Below are positions 25,758 through 34,245 of a stretch of DNA of 37,419 nucleotides, in pieces. The position numbers were made by a program, and so were the translations under genes. Within the stretch, counting starts at the first letter, position 1, and each line of letters starts with the position of its first letter. Source of the stretch: JBAYGJ01 sp041649335 (lineage in GTDB: Bacteria; Patescibacteriota; Patescibacteriia; UBA10025; JAHIVO01); contig JBAZNF010000010.1 in assembly GCA_041649335.1 (NCBI GenBank), positions 1-37,419 of the forward strand. The letters run 5' to 3'. The notes below the pieces were generated by a model. The model saw nothing but the letters and a program-made list of their open reading frames with translations. It was not told where the DNA came from and did not search any database.

Positions 25758-26675
25758 TCACTCCTTAATTTTTCCCTCTTCAATTAACTGCCGTAATATG
25801 TCCTTTGGGATCACCTCATTAAAGCTGAATAGCTCCTTGCCTTCATCATCCTTTTTTTCGTATTTCAGGCGGACCAGCGGCTCGTCCTGCCCGGGGATAG
25901 TGTCAATCACCACATCAAATCCTTCCTGATAACTAAACCCCTGCTTGTTAAGGGCGGCAATAAGCTTATCCTGTTCAGCGGTACCTTTAACCTTATCAAC
26001 TAACTTGGTTAAGAAAAGGTCAACCACGCCCATATGGCTCCCCAGGAAACGTTCCAGCACTGACCCGTACTCATCTTTTTTACTGGGGTCCTGAATAAGC
26101 TTGTCGTAATTCCTGCCGACACGCATATATTTTTCCAGAACACTAGCCACATTCCCGGCAGCTCGGCTGTAAGTCGTCGATTTTTTATCATGCAACTCTT
26201 CTGCCAGCGCATCGCTCTCCCGCGCCATATATTCCAAGCCGTGACTTTCGTCATATGCGCCGTCGGCAATTTCCCTGTACTTCGGGTCATTATACGTAAA
26301 CCCGAGTCGAGGATCAGAGCCTATCACCGTCCCCATCTCCCGTTCCTTATCAAGTTTCGCGCGCAACTCATCTAATGACTCTGTGCCTGTCACATCCGGC
26401 GCACCATTCGCGCCAGCCAAAACAAAGCCAGCCGTTTCCTGGGCACGTGGCAAATCGCTGCCAAAGGCAACGGACGTCAGGGCCGCTCGGCCGCTTTTAC
26501 CCTTTGCCAGTGCGCGCAACTTACCCCGCTCAGTCAATAACTGCTCCTCATTGGTTTTGTCTGGATCTTTGCCTTTTTCCTCATGCCGGAAAAAATGCAA
26601 GAGAACCCGCGATGAATAATTTTCCTGCTCCGCCATCCCCTCTACATGCGCGCCTTCGCTCATCCTTGTTTCCAT
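25758..26675 (-). CDS. Histidine phosphatase superfamily protein
   Basis: The 305-residue protein has the branch-1 histidine-phosphatase layout. RHE (30-32) takes the place of RHG with the nucleophilic His31. The SDLPRAQETA segment (73-82) carries the second Arg, and GSHMGVVDLF matches the late 'vsHGgvi' with the second catalytic His. The C-terminal ~70 residues form an extra beta-rich piece. Such enzymes remove phosphate from sugars, phosphohistidine (SixA), nucleotides or other small molecules. It is 4 bases after the EamA-flavokinase gene and ends in a strong terminator. A second in-frame ATG (26663) is equally possible as start. The substrate cannot be named. Confidence 0.82.
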   Translation of the reverse strand: METRMSEGAHVEGMAEQENYSSRVLLHFFRHEEKGKDPDKTNEEQLLTERGKLRALAKGKSGRAALTSVAFGSDLPRAQETAGFVLAGANGAPDVTGTESLDELRAKLDKEREMGTVIGSDPRLGFTYNDPKYREIADGAYDESHGLEYMARESDALAEELHDKKSTTYSRAAGNVASVLEKYMRVGRNYDKLIQDPSKKDEYGSVLERFLGSHMGVVDLFLTKLVDKVKGTAEQDKLIAALNKQGFSYQEGFDVVIDTIPGQDEPLVRLKYEKKDDEGKELFSFNEVIPKDILRQLIEEGKIKE

Positions 26676-26679
26676 AGAT

Positions 26680-27972
26680 TTATATAATTATTTCATCTAA
26701 TTTTTTCTTATCATCTTCCATTTGCGCGATCAGCTCTTCCCGGCTGGCAAATTTTTTCACATCACGAATTTTCTCAAGAATTTCCACTTGTAACTGCTTG
26801 CCCGCCGTCTCACCAACGGATTGCCCCACATAAGCTTCCAAAGAAAGTTTATCGTTGAACGTCTCCTTGAAACCGAAATGCAGCAGGGCCGGATACGTTT
26901 TACCGTCTATTGTTACCCTGGCCGTGTATATGCCGTGCGTCAAATCAAGGTCCGTCCTGTCCAGATTCACCGTCGGCGTACCCAGCGACCTACCCCGGCC
27001 TTCACCGGCAATAACATGTGCCGTAAAACTGACAGCTTTCGCTTTACCGCGCCGCACCACCATATACATCGCCCCAACTAGGATGATGGCGGCAAACACT
27101 TGTATAGTATTCAAAGTGTTGTGGTTAAACAGGTAATCAAGGATCACGGCGGAAAACGGCCAGAACAGTTCACAAATGGTGGCGACCGAGGCACTGACGC
27201 GGCGCAGGCCGAAATAGTAGATGAACATGGACACCGCACCGCTGGTGAAGACGATTAAAATAAATAACCACCACTGGGTACCAGTAAATGACGTGTAGCC
27301 ACTAAATCCACTCGTGAAAATGAGATACATGCCAGTAATGACAATCGTCAAGCCGAACCGTAGGGCGGCCGTGCTTTTAAAGTCCAAATGGTTTACCAGC
27401 CGCTTGCCGAAAACCGTTGACGAGCCGAAGGCGAACGCCGCAACCAAGGCATAAAAGGCGGCACTATGGAAAAAATTGATGTTATGCAAATCCAATCCGC
27501 TCTTGCCGAACGCTAAAAAATACGCGGCAACCACCGCCAACCCGGCCCAGGCGTAAAACTGCTTCGAAAGTTTTTCCTTCAGTAGAAGTCGCGCCATGAG
27601 CAGCGCAAATACCGGCTGAAGCTTTTGTAAAATTACCACGGTGGCAAACGTCACCTGCCCGCCAATGGCCGAGAAAAACGCCTGGGTTATGGCCAGTGTG
27701 CCCAGGAACCCGCCGAAAAAACTGACCCACATGGCCGCGCCCCAGCTTTTCCTGTCCAAATTACGCAACTGCCGGATTCTGGGGATCAAAAACGGGACTA
27801 ATACGATAAAGCCTAACAAATGCTCCGTGAAAACAACTAAGCCGGCCGGCAAGCTGTATAGCTTCGGCCGGATGAACGTCCCGTCCAGGCTCCAAAACAG
27901 CGCCGCTAGCATGATGGCCAGCGCGCCGATGACGACTGATGATATTATTTTCCTTTTTTCTTTACTTTCCAT
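26680..27972 (-). CDS. DMT/EamA permease fused to a riboflavin-kinase domain
   Basis: Residues 1-307 form a DMT (EamA-type) transporter with about ten transmembrane helices in two repeats. Residues 311-430 are a flavokinase (RibF C-terminal) domain. GEGRGRSLGTPTVN (323-336) holds the Mg/ATP-binding Thr334 and Asn336 of the 'PTxN' motif. HFGFKETF matches 'IGxRPTF', Glu379 in LSLEA fits the catalytic Glu, and IRDVKKFASREELIAQM matches the C-terminal helix pattern. All key kinase residues seem present. RibN-type riboflavin importers are DMT proteins, so the fusion probably imports riboflavin and traps it as FMN. That step is inference. It is the first gene of a two-gene unit with the histidine phosphatase. 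Confidence 0.85.
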   Translation of the reverse strand: MESKEKRKIISSVVIGALAIMLAALFWSLDGTFIRPKLYSLPAGLVVFTEHLLGFIVLVPFLIPRIRQLRNLDRKSWGAAMWVSFFGGFLGTLAITQAFFSAIGGQVTFATVVILQKLQPVFALLMARLLLKEKLSKQFYAWAGLAVVAAYFLAFGKSGLDLHNINFFHSAAFYALVAAFAFGSSTVFGKRLVNHLDFKSTAALRFGLTIVITGMYLIFTSGFSGYTSFTGTQWWLFILIVFTSGAVSMFIYYFGLRRVSASVATICELFWPFSAVILDYLFNHNTLNTIQVFAAIILVGAMYMVVRRGKAKAVSFTAHVIAGEGRGRSLGTPTVNLDRTDLDLTHGIYTARVTIDGKTYPALLHFGFKETFNDKLSLEAYVGQSVGETAGKQLQVEILEKIRDVKKFASREELIAQMEDDKKKLDEIII

Positions 27973-27978
27973 TCTCCT

Positions 27979-28007
27979 ATTTTACGGCGTTTCAGGCATT
28001 TTTACAA
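27979..28007 (-). promoter_or_regulatory. Possible promoter giving a leaderless EamA-flavokinase mRNA
   Basis: On the minus strand TTGTAA (28002-28007) and TAAAAT (27979-27984) are 17 bases apart. The -10 box ends 6 bases before the ATG, so the transcript would begin at or next to the start codon. The AGGAG directly before the ATG is too close to serve as a normal ribosome-binding site. Confidence 0.4.
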
Positions 28008-28036
28008 TCCCGCGTCATTTCTTCAATCCTGGATTA

Positions 28037-31000
28037 TTACCCCCCAAATATCGACCCGACACCCCCCAGCCAGGAAAACGTGTCTTCCAGGTTATTGATG
28101 ATCAGCTGCAGGAATGAGGAGCGCGTCCGAGTAGTGAGGACGGTGTAGGAGCTGGATTTGGAAGCGTTGCCGGCTTTGTCCCGGGAAATGGCCCGGAAAT
28201 GGTAGGTCTTGGCAGCAGCTAAATCGCTGATGACCACCAGATGGTCCATGACCAGTTCGGCGTTTTCCTCGGTGGAGTCGGAGAAATCCGTGCCGGACAA
28301 CCCGACGCCGTATTCTACCTGGGAGGTGGTCGGTTCGTCCGTGGACCAGCTGACCACGATCTGGATGGTGGACGTTTCGCCTGATCCGATCGTATTTGAC
28401 TCTGACTGGATATTGAACACCTCTGGCGGGGTAGTGTCCTCCAGGGTGGCAAACGACAACTCATCTGAAGCCGCCGAGTATCCGAATTGGTCCGCGCCCC
28501 GGACGCGGAAACGGTAGGTGGTAGCGTCTTCCAGGCCAAATAGAAGAATTGTATGTTGGGTGACTTGCGCAGTATTCCCTTGAGTTTTAGGGGCAATAAG
28601 GTCGTTGTAATATTCAACAACTGATGTGGTCGGAACGTTCGTGACCCAGGTCACCTCGGTCTGACCCTGCGACTTGTTCGAAGTGCTAACAGAAATAACT
28701 TTCGGGAAAGTTAACGTTGTAAACGAATAATCATCGGAGGTGATCAGGTTTCCCTCGCCATCCAGGCCGCGCATGCGTACGTGATATGTCGTCCCGTCGG
28801 TCAGGCCCTGGAGCTTCATTTGGTGGTTGGTATTCAAGATACCCGACGTGTCCGATGCCAGCAGGCCGTAGGTAGTAGTCTGCCCGTATTCCAGCGCAGT
28901 GGTGATGGGCAGGTTCGATTCCCAGGTGATATACGCATCATACAATTTTATATCGGTGACTGACGCATTAGAAATAGTCGGCGCCTCCAGAGTAGTGAAG
29001 GTTGATACGACCGACAGGGCCACGTTCCCATCCTCATCCCTTGACCGAATCCGGTAATAATACGTGGTCTCCGGCATTAAGCCCTCCAATTTAACTTCAT
29101 GGTCTGTCGATACTTCGATCGTGCCCTGTTCATCCCCCATGTCTTCGGCCACTCCAAACTCGATATGCGAATCTGCATCACGGTTGGTTTCCCAACTCAC
29201 CAATGCCGAAAAACTAGCCGGCACGACAGCTGGCGCTCTGGTGATGTCCGGTGGAGTGGTGAAACGGCCTTCGGGGATTTCGGAAACTGTTGTGGAGGAA
29301 GCCGAGGTCGAACCGGCGTTGTCAGACGCCACCACGTAATAAAAATATTCCGTGGTATTGTCAAGATCGACATCCAAATATCCGGTAGTCTGGAGCGAAG
29401 CAATGGGAGCAAACGTAGTATTATCAGTGGACCTATAGACGGTGTAGGTAACATTCCCACCCGATGCGATCGTCACCTTGCCCCATTTGAGGGCGATTGA
29501 ATAATCCTCTGTTTCCCGATTGGACGCGTCGGTGATAATAATACCGGTCGGGATGGCCGGGGCGGGTGTGCTGGCATAGTATTCTATTGAAGCAAAATTA
29601 TTGTAATTTACGTTGTTAGCGTCATCCATTGCTACCACATAAAAGGTGTTTGTACCCTGTCGGGTGGCAAATGGGGACGGGCCAAGCGTTGTACTGGTAG
29701 TATACGACGAGTTCACGGAAGTGGGCGTGGCATTTATTGAATAATAATACCCCTCAATCTCTACTCCGGCATCAGCGGGTGGTGACCAGGTGAACGTAAA
29801 CGCATTATTCGTGCTGGATGGGGGTGAAACAGACAGGTCAACGGGGGCAGAAGGCGCATCCGCAGTAGTGAAAGTCGAGATTGCCGAATAGCCGATATTG
29901 CCGTCCTGGTCGGTATATTTAACCTTGTAATAATACGTCGTGTCCGGGCTGAGGCTCAGCAGCTGGACGCTGTGGTCGGTCACGAAATCGTCCTGGCCAA
30001 GAATCCTGCCCAGAGTATCGGCCGTCCCGAATTCGACAAACGACGAACCTTCGCGGTCCGTTTTCCATGTGACCGTCGCCGACTGAATCAGCGGCTGGAC
30101 TGACGGGTCAACGATCAGGATGGGCGGTTCGGTATACCGGCCCTCAGGCAGGGCAGAAACGATGCTGGAGGCTTCGGAAGTGGCGCCGGCATTGTCGGCG
30201 GCCTTGACCCGGTAACAATACGTCGTCATGTTTGATAACCCTGAATCAAGGTAGCCTTCACTGCTGGTGGTGGCGTACTCGGAAAAAATACTGTCCGGAT
30301 CGGGGTCGGTAGCACAGCCCGGTGACGTTGACCGTTCTATGATATAGTGGTCAATGCCCGACCCGACCTCCGCCGGCTCATTCCACGTCACGGTCAATAA
30401 ATACTTCGCATTGGCCCTAATAGACGAGTCGGTGATGGTTACCGAAGTGGGAATGCCCGGTGCCGTCGTGTCAGCCTCAAATCCAATAGATGCGTACGCG
30501 TCCCAGTTGATATTGTCTGCGGTATCCTGGGCTACGACATAGAATAAATTAGTGCCCTGTTGGGTGGCAAAAGCACCGGGTCCGACCGAAGTGCCGGCCA
30601 CGAACGTAGTCGTATTAGCCTGCGGCAATTGGTTGATGGAGTAGTAATACCCCTTGATACCCGGGGAATACGTGGCCGGGGCAAACCAGGAAAACGTAAA
30701 GCTGTTATCCGGACTAACACCGGTAGGATCGACCGACAAGCCTTGGGGCGGTGTCGGAGCGCTGCCTGAATAGTAGTACTGGGTCTGGGTATAAAAGGAC
30801 GGGACATTTCCAGCGACATCCTGGGAACGTATATAAAAAATATTAGCGCCGTCTTTATACTTAGGCACATCCACCGCCGTAAACGTGGCATTGCCCACGC
30901 AGGTATCCGTCCCGGGACCCGTATCTCCGGCGTAGGCTGGATCGGCTGTTTTATAGCAATAACCGTTTATGCCCGAGCCTCCGGTATCCGATCCGGCCGA

Positions 31001-33031
31001 CCAGGTAAAGTCAAAAGTCGTCGAGCTGCTGAATCCGGCCGGGTCAGGCGTGACACCAGCCGGGTTGGCGGGGTTAGTCAAATCAAAACGGTACTCAAAT
31101 GCAGGATAGGCGGTAGAAGCCACGTTGCCGGCGGCGTCCCGCGCCTTGATCCGGAGATAATACGTTTGATTCGTGGTAAGCGAGGAGGCGGTATACGCCG
31201 CGTTCGTAACGAATGTCCCGTCGGTCGGCTCACAGCTGACAGTACCGAAACAGACCCAATACCCGGAGTATCCTCCGGTCATGCCGGAATCGGCGTCAGT
31301 CGCCCCAGACCAGGTAAAATGCGGCGCTGGATAGTTATACCAGGTGGCCGTGACTATCCCCGTACCCATGCCGCTGTCCGAATATCCGTTTTGGCCGGTG
31401 GGATTTGACGGCCCATCAACATCAGTCGTGTAGTCGAGCTGATAGTCGTCTACCGAGGGATTCCCCGTGCCATCCGAAGAGGACAGGGTAATCCGTACTT
31501 GAACATATCTATCTGTAGTGTCGCCGATAGCGGCGACCAGGTCAGCCCTGGTTTTGGTAATGGCGCCAGTCAAAGGCGAAGTCTGATTATGAATGGTTGT
31601 CCACGATGACCACCCTGTCGACCCGTCCGCCGAATGGCGGAGTTCAAAAAGCGCGGCAGTGTTTGCGGGGACGGTCACGTTGGCGGTAAATGCTCCTGAC
31701 ACATCGCTGCACGAACCTCCGGTGCAGTCCCCCCAGGCGTACATTTGGTTCAAGTCCAAGTTTTGGGACGTATACGTACCGGGAGACTGGAGAGCGCTTT
31801 GCACTGCGCCAAAACTCGATGTCGGTTCAGTGGCCATCCACTTGCGGACACGGGCATTATCAAATTCATGCGTTCCCGTATGGAGCGTCCAGCCAGGGTG
31901 AAGATTTGACTCCGTGGAATATGCGGAGGTGTACGCAGTCGTCCAGGTAGTGCCGGCATTGGTACTGTAATCATAGTAGGCTCCGCCGCTTGACCTCATT
32001 CGGATGCGCACATCATAATCTGTCTGATACACCCAGGTATCAGCAAAGGGGCCACGGCCAGACCCATCTTCATACGCCATCTGGGTAATGGTCGTCGTGC
32101 TGCAATTACATCCGTTATTATAGTAACCGTAAACTAAGTTTGAATAGCTCGCGCCCGTACCATTATCTTTCCATCCCATCATCAACGCGTCCCAGCCGAC
32201 ATTGTTGCTATTCCACCGGTAGTCCAATTCAAACGCCAAATCCGATCTGGCAAAAGCCGTATCCGAATACATAGCCTGGGTCCAGCCACCATTGCCCGGG
32301 CCAAAAACCAACTGCCCGCCCGTTTCACTGACATGGCCAGCCAAATTGACCGTATCCCATTTAGCCGGGTCAATCGACCCGTCGTTGAAATCGTCAAACA
32401 GCTGGAATGTCGCCTCCCCATTTGACGCTGAACTAGCCGCGCCGTTTCCATAGTACATATAGATAATGGTATCGCTAGCACCCGCCAATGAGCCCACCTC
32501 TACCCACACGACGGCCGCAGTGCTGTCCGTCTTGTTCTGCAGCCAATAATCAAGCTGGACACCACCCGTAGTGGCAAACCGCAGGTCATCAAAATCAGCC
32601 TGCATGCCGCTGTCGTAGGCGATTGTTAATTTAACCTGGTAATTCGTCTGGACCGCTCCGTTATTTGTGATTGTAACAGGCTGCCGAAAACTCCAGGCCG
32701 GATCAAGCCAGCCTGCCCCGCCGTCACCGCTGATCCCGATCGATCCGCTACTGACTGTGATATCGCTCAAGGTCCCGCTGTTCCATTCTCCATCTGCAGA
32801 AACGGCCACGGCATCCTGGATTGGAGCCGCTAACAAGCGCGGGCCCCAGGCCAGCCACGCTGTACCGACAACAAGAAGACCGACTAGTAAAACAGCCGAT
32901 ATGCCCATTTGGGTGTGGTATTTACGGCGATAAATCTGCAGCCTGATTAATGCGTCCCGTAACTGGTCACGCAGCGTTGGTGTGCGCTTTTTAGCAATGG
33001 ATAATTTCAGTTTCTTTTTCCGCTCCAACAT
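28037..33031 (-). CDS. Giant DUF2341 and fibronectin type III surface protein
   Basis: The 1664-residue protein begins with a long basic stretch and one transmembrane helix (about 43-68), so it is probably anchored through an uncleaved or late-cleaved signal. Next comes a DUF2341 domain (about 108-210, from AWSFRQPVTITN to IYMYYGNGAAS) and a lectin-like region with FDDFNDGSIDPAKW (about 210-410). About eleven fibronectin III-like or related beta-sandwich domains follow. In several of these, TTYYYKV/TTYYYRI strands recur, and a ~330-residue block is duplicated: the segments starting GLSVDPTGV and DLSVSPPSS are each followed by GIPTSVTIT/AIPTGIIIT and PEGRYTEPP/PEGRFTTPP. No LPXTG or C-terminal anchor is seen. 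A role in surface attachment is inferred. Confidence 0.85.
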   Translation of the reverse strand: MLERKKKLKLSIAKKRTPTLRDQLRDALIRLQIYRRKYHTQMGISAVLLVGLLVVGTAWLAWGPRLLAAPIQDAVAVSADGEWNSGTLSDITVSSGSIGISGDGGAGWLDPAWSFRQPVTITNNGAVQTNYQVKLTIAYDSGMQADFDDLRFATTGGVQLDYWLQNKTDSTAAVVWVEVGSLAGASDTIIYMYYGNGAASSASNGEATFQLFDDFNDGSIDPAKWDTVNLAGHVSETGGQLVFGPGNGGWTQAMYSDTAFARSDLAFELDYRWNSNNVGWDALMMGWKDNGTGASYSNLVYGYYNNGCNCSTTTITQMAYEDGSGRGPFADTWVYQTDYDVRIRMRSSGGAYYDYSTNAGTTWTTAYTSAYSTESNLHPGWTLHTGTHEFDNARVRKWMATEPTSSFGAVQSALQSPGTYTSQNLDLNQMYAWGDCTGGSCSDVSGAFTANVTVPANTAALFELRHSADGSTGWSSWTTIHNQTSPLTGAITKTRADLVAAIGDTTDRYVQVRITLSSSDGTGNPSVDDYQLDYTTDVDGPSNPTGQNGYSDSGMGTGIVTATWYNYPAPHFTWSGATDADSGMTGGYSGYWVCFGTVSCEPTDGTFVTNAAYTASSLTTNQTYYLRIKARDAAGNVASTAYPAFEYRFDLTNPANPAGVTPDPAGFSSSTTFDFTWSAGSDTGGSGINGYCYKTADPAYAGDTGPGTDTCVGNATFTAVDVPKYKDGANIFYIRSQDVAGNVPSFYTQTQYYYSGSAPTPPQGLSVDPTGVSPDNSFTFSWFAPATYSPGIKGYYYSINQLPQANTTTFVAGTSVGPGAFATQQGTNLFYVVAQDTADNINWDAYASIGFEADTTAPGIPTSVTITDSSIRANAKYLLTVTWNEPAEVGSGIDHYIIERSTSPGCATDPDPDSIFSEYATTSSEGYLDSGLSNMTTYCYRVKAADNAGATSEASSIVSALPEGRYTEPPILIVDPSVQPLIQSATVTWKTDREGSSFVEFGTADTLGRILGQDDFVTDHSVQLLSLSPDTTYYYKVKYTDQDGNIGYSAISTFTTADAPSAPVDLSVSPPSSTNNAFTFTWSPPADAGVEIEGYYYSINATPTSVNSSYTTSTTLGPSPFATRQGTNTFYVVAMDDANNVNYNNFASIEYYASTPAPAIPTGIIITDASNRETEDYSIALKWGKVTIASGGNVTYTVYRSTDNTTFAPIASLQTTGYLDVDLDNTTEYFYYVVASDNAGSTSASSTTVSEIPEGRFTTPPDITRAPAVVPASFSALVSWETNRDADSHIEFGVAEDMGDEQGTIEVSTDHEVKLEGLMPETTYYYRIRSRDEDGNVALSVVSTFTTLEAPTISNASVTDIKLYDAYITWESNLPITTALEYGQTTTYGLLASDTSGILNTNHQMKLQGLTDGTTYHVRMRGLDGEGNLITSDDYSFTTLTFPKVISVSTSNKSQGQTEVTWVTNVPTTSVVEYYNDLIAPKTQGNTAQVTQHTILLFGLEDATTYRFRVRGADQFGYSAASDELSFATLEDTTPPEVFNIQSESNTIGSGETSTIQIVVSWSTDEPTTSQVEYGVGLSGTDFSDSTEENAELVMDHLVVISDLAAAKTYHFRAISRDKAGNASKSSSYTVLTTRTRSSFLQLIINNLEDTFSWLGGVGSIFGG

Positions 33032-33089
33032 AACAAAACCACGAATTCATACTTAGATCTATGCTTCGTTGTTAAATATTTTCACATAC

Positions 33090-33118
33090 ACTATAGCAAA
33101 AAAATTCCGTTTTGTCAA
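33090..33118 (-). promoter_or_regulatory. Promoter of the giant surface-protein gene
   Basis: TTGACA (33113-33118) and TATAGT (33090-33095) are 17 bases apart on the minus strand. This is the same near-consensus form as the M20 peptidase promoter. Initiation near 33083 gives a leader of about 50 bases. Confidence 0.75.
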
Positions 33119-33127
33119 AAAACGGAT
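33098..33127 (-). terminator. Intrinsic terminator overlapping the giant-gene promoter
   Basis: On the minus strand ATCCGTTTT and AAAACGGAAT form a stem around TTGAC, followed by seven T (33098-33104). It would stop transcripts coming from paralogues F/G. The -35 box TTGACA lies in its loop, so termination and the next promoter share the same bases. Confidence 0.7.
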
Positions 33128-33148
33128 TCAGCATCATCTGATATTAGC

Positions 33149-33190
33149 CTAACTGATTTTTTTCACGATCCCCTTGTTAGCGTCCACCTG
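33149..33190 (-). pseudogene. Displaced 3' end of a phosphohistidine-domain gene
   Basis: Read on the minus strand, these 42 bases encode QVDANKGIVKKIS and a TAG stop, the typical end of the mobile domain (compare GDQVEVDANNG and VKGIVKK in neighbours). No upstream frame continues into it. It lies just beyond the 157-bp repeat that now supplies the C-terminus of paralogue F, so it is most likely the original end of that gene. Confidence 0.75.
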
Positions 33191-33339
33191 CCGATTTCGT
33201 CACCGAAAACAAACGAAGTGCAGTTTGCGGTGGAACGAAATCGAGCATCCTGACGAGCCAAGGCGAGGAAGGATCTCCTCAGACAACAGTATCATAGTTT
33301 CTTAACTATACCACGCGTGGCATCAACTTCCACCCGGTC
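33183..33339 (-). repeat. 157-bp repeat, copy A, supplying the 3' end of paralogue F
   Basis: This block equals 37075-37231 except at two positions (33243 G/A and 33269 A/G). On the minus strand it runs from GACCGGGTGGA in the coding region through the last codons and TGA of paralogue F, then about 100 noncoding bases, to GGCAGGTGGA at the remnant. RGGTGGA thus occurs at both borders. The noncoding part contains a long hairpin, with CGATTTCGT-CACCG (from 33192) against CGGTGGAACGAAATCG (to 33243) and an inner CAAAC/GTTTG stem. A REP-like imperfect palindrome is also present. Sequence outside the block diverges at once. Confidence 0.9.
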
Positions 33340-34215
33340 CCCGTCTTTAAGTACTTTCGTGGCGATTTTCGTGCCAATGACGCAGGGGATATTGAATTCT
33401 CTGCACAAGATTGCTGCATGGGATAATTTTCCGCCTTCATCTGTAACTACTGCTTTTGATTTCTTGACTTGGCTGATTAGTTTTGGGCTAATTAATTTTG
33501 AAACCAAAATCATTCCAAAATGCAGTTTATAAGGAATTATATCAGGGTTGCGAATATATAAGACTTTACCAGATGCATGTCCGCCACAACCAGTCTCGCC
33601 ACTGACCAGACCATTATCAAATGATTGAGACTTAATTGTTTCGTTGACAACTTTATAGATGTCCTTAGGTTTGTATTTTTTTATTAAATTGCGTGTCATT
33701 TTTACGATTTCTTTTTTGCCTCTTCTTTTTGCTTCTAAATACAAGGCTTCAAACCAGATAAACCGGCGAGCAATAATATCTGCGCTAAACTGTTTTTTCC
33801 AAATTGGCATGACTTGTTGGGCGTACATAAGGTTGCCAATTGTAGTAGATATCCTGATTTTATTTTTTCCGATTCTATACATGATACTGTGATTATCCTT
33901 GATAGTTCTGAAAAAAATTGGCTTAACCACTTTAATATGGAAATCGTGGTAAGTTTTCTTGATGAAATTATTGAAGTCTTTTTCAAAACTGGAACCAGCG
34001 GGAGTGATTGTTTCGTCCAAAGAATTATTTTTTTTGATTGCCCAAGGGATCTTACTGGGGTCAATGACAATATGGAGGTGACTGTCTCGGCCATATTGTA
34101 TATTAAAACCCTGCAACATATCGCTATAATGTAGAAACAGAAACCAGTCATTAACACAAAGCCCCCATTTGTCCATCAATCTTTTTAATTGTACTAGAGT
34201 TTTTTTAAGTGTCAT
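33292..34215 (-). CDS. Short phosphohistidine swivelling-domain protein (paralogue F)
   Basis: This 307-residue paralogue has an intact mobile domain (about 200-307) with His266 in EGGKLSHAAILCRE, preceded by the usual GHASGKV linker. Its N-terminal ~195 residues are unlike the others. They show DSHLHIVIDPSKIPW (about 44-58) and long helices. The Rph-like middle with WxxDRK is missing or strongly reduced, and I do not recognise this domain. The final 15 codons and TGA are part of the 157-bp repeat. The gene is AT-rich. It follows paralogue G by 30 bases, without a visible Shine-Dalgarno, and is followed by a terminator after the remnant. Confidence 0.75.
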   Translation of the reverse strand: MTLKKTLVQLKRLMDKWGLCVNDWFLFLHYSDMLQGFNIQYGRDSHLHIVIDPSKIPWAIKKNNSLDETITPAGSSFEKDFNNFIKKTYHDFHIKVVKPIFFRTIKDNHSIMYRIGKNKIRISTTIGNLMYAQQVMPIWKKQFSADIIARRFIWFEALYLEAKRRGKKEIVKMTRNLIKKYKPKDIYKVVNETIKSQSFDNGLVSGETGCGGHASGKVLYIRNPDIIPYKLHFGMILVSKLISPKLISQVKKSKAVVTDEGGKLSHAAILCREFNIPCVIGTKIATKVLKDGDRVEVDATRGIVKKL

Positions 34216-34245
34216 GTTGTTTGAGTTTTTTTTGCGATTGTTTTA

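Noticed and set aside
28911..28923. tRNA T-loop-like sequence GGTTCGATTCC
   Set aside because: No acceptor stem or anticodon arm can be built around it, and it lies inside the fibronectin-domain coding sequence on the other strand.
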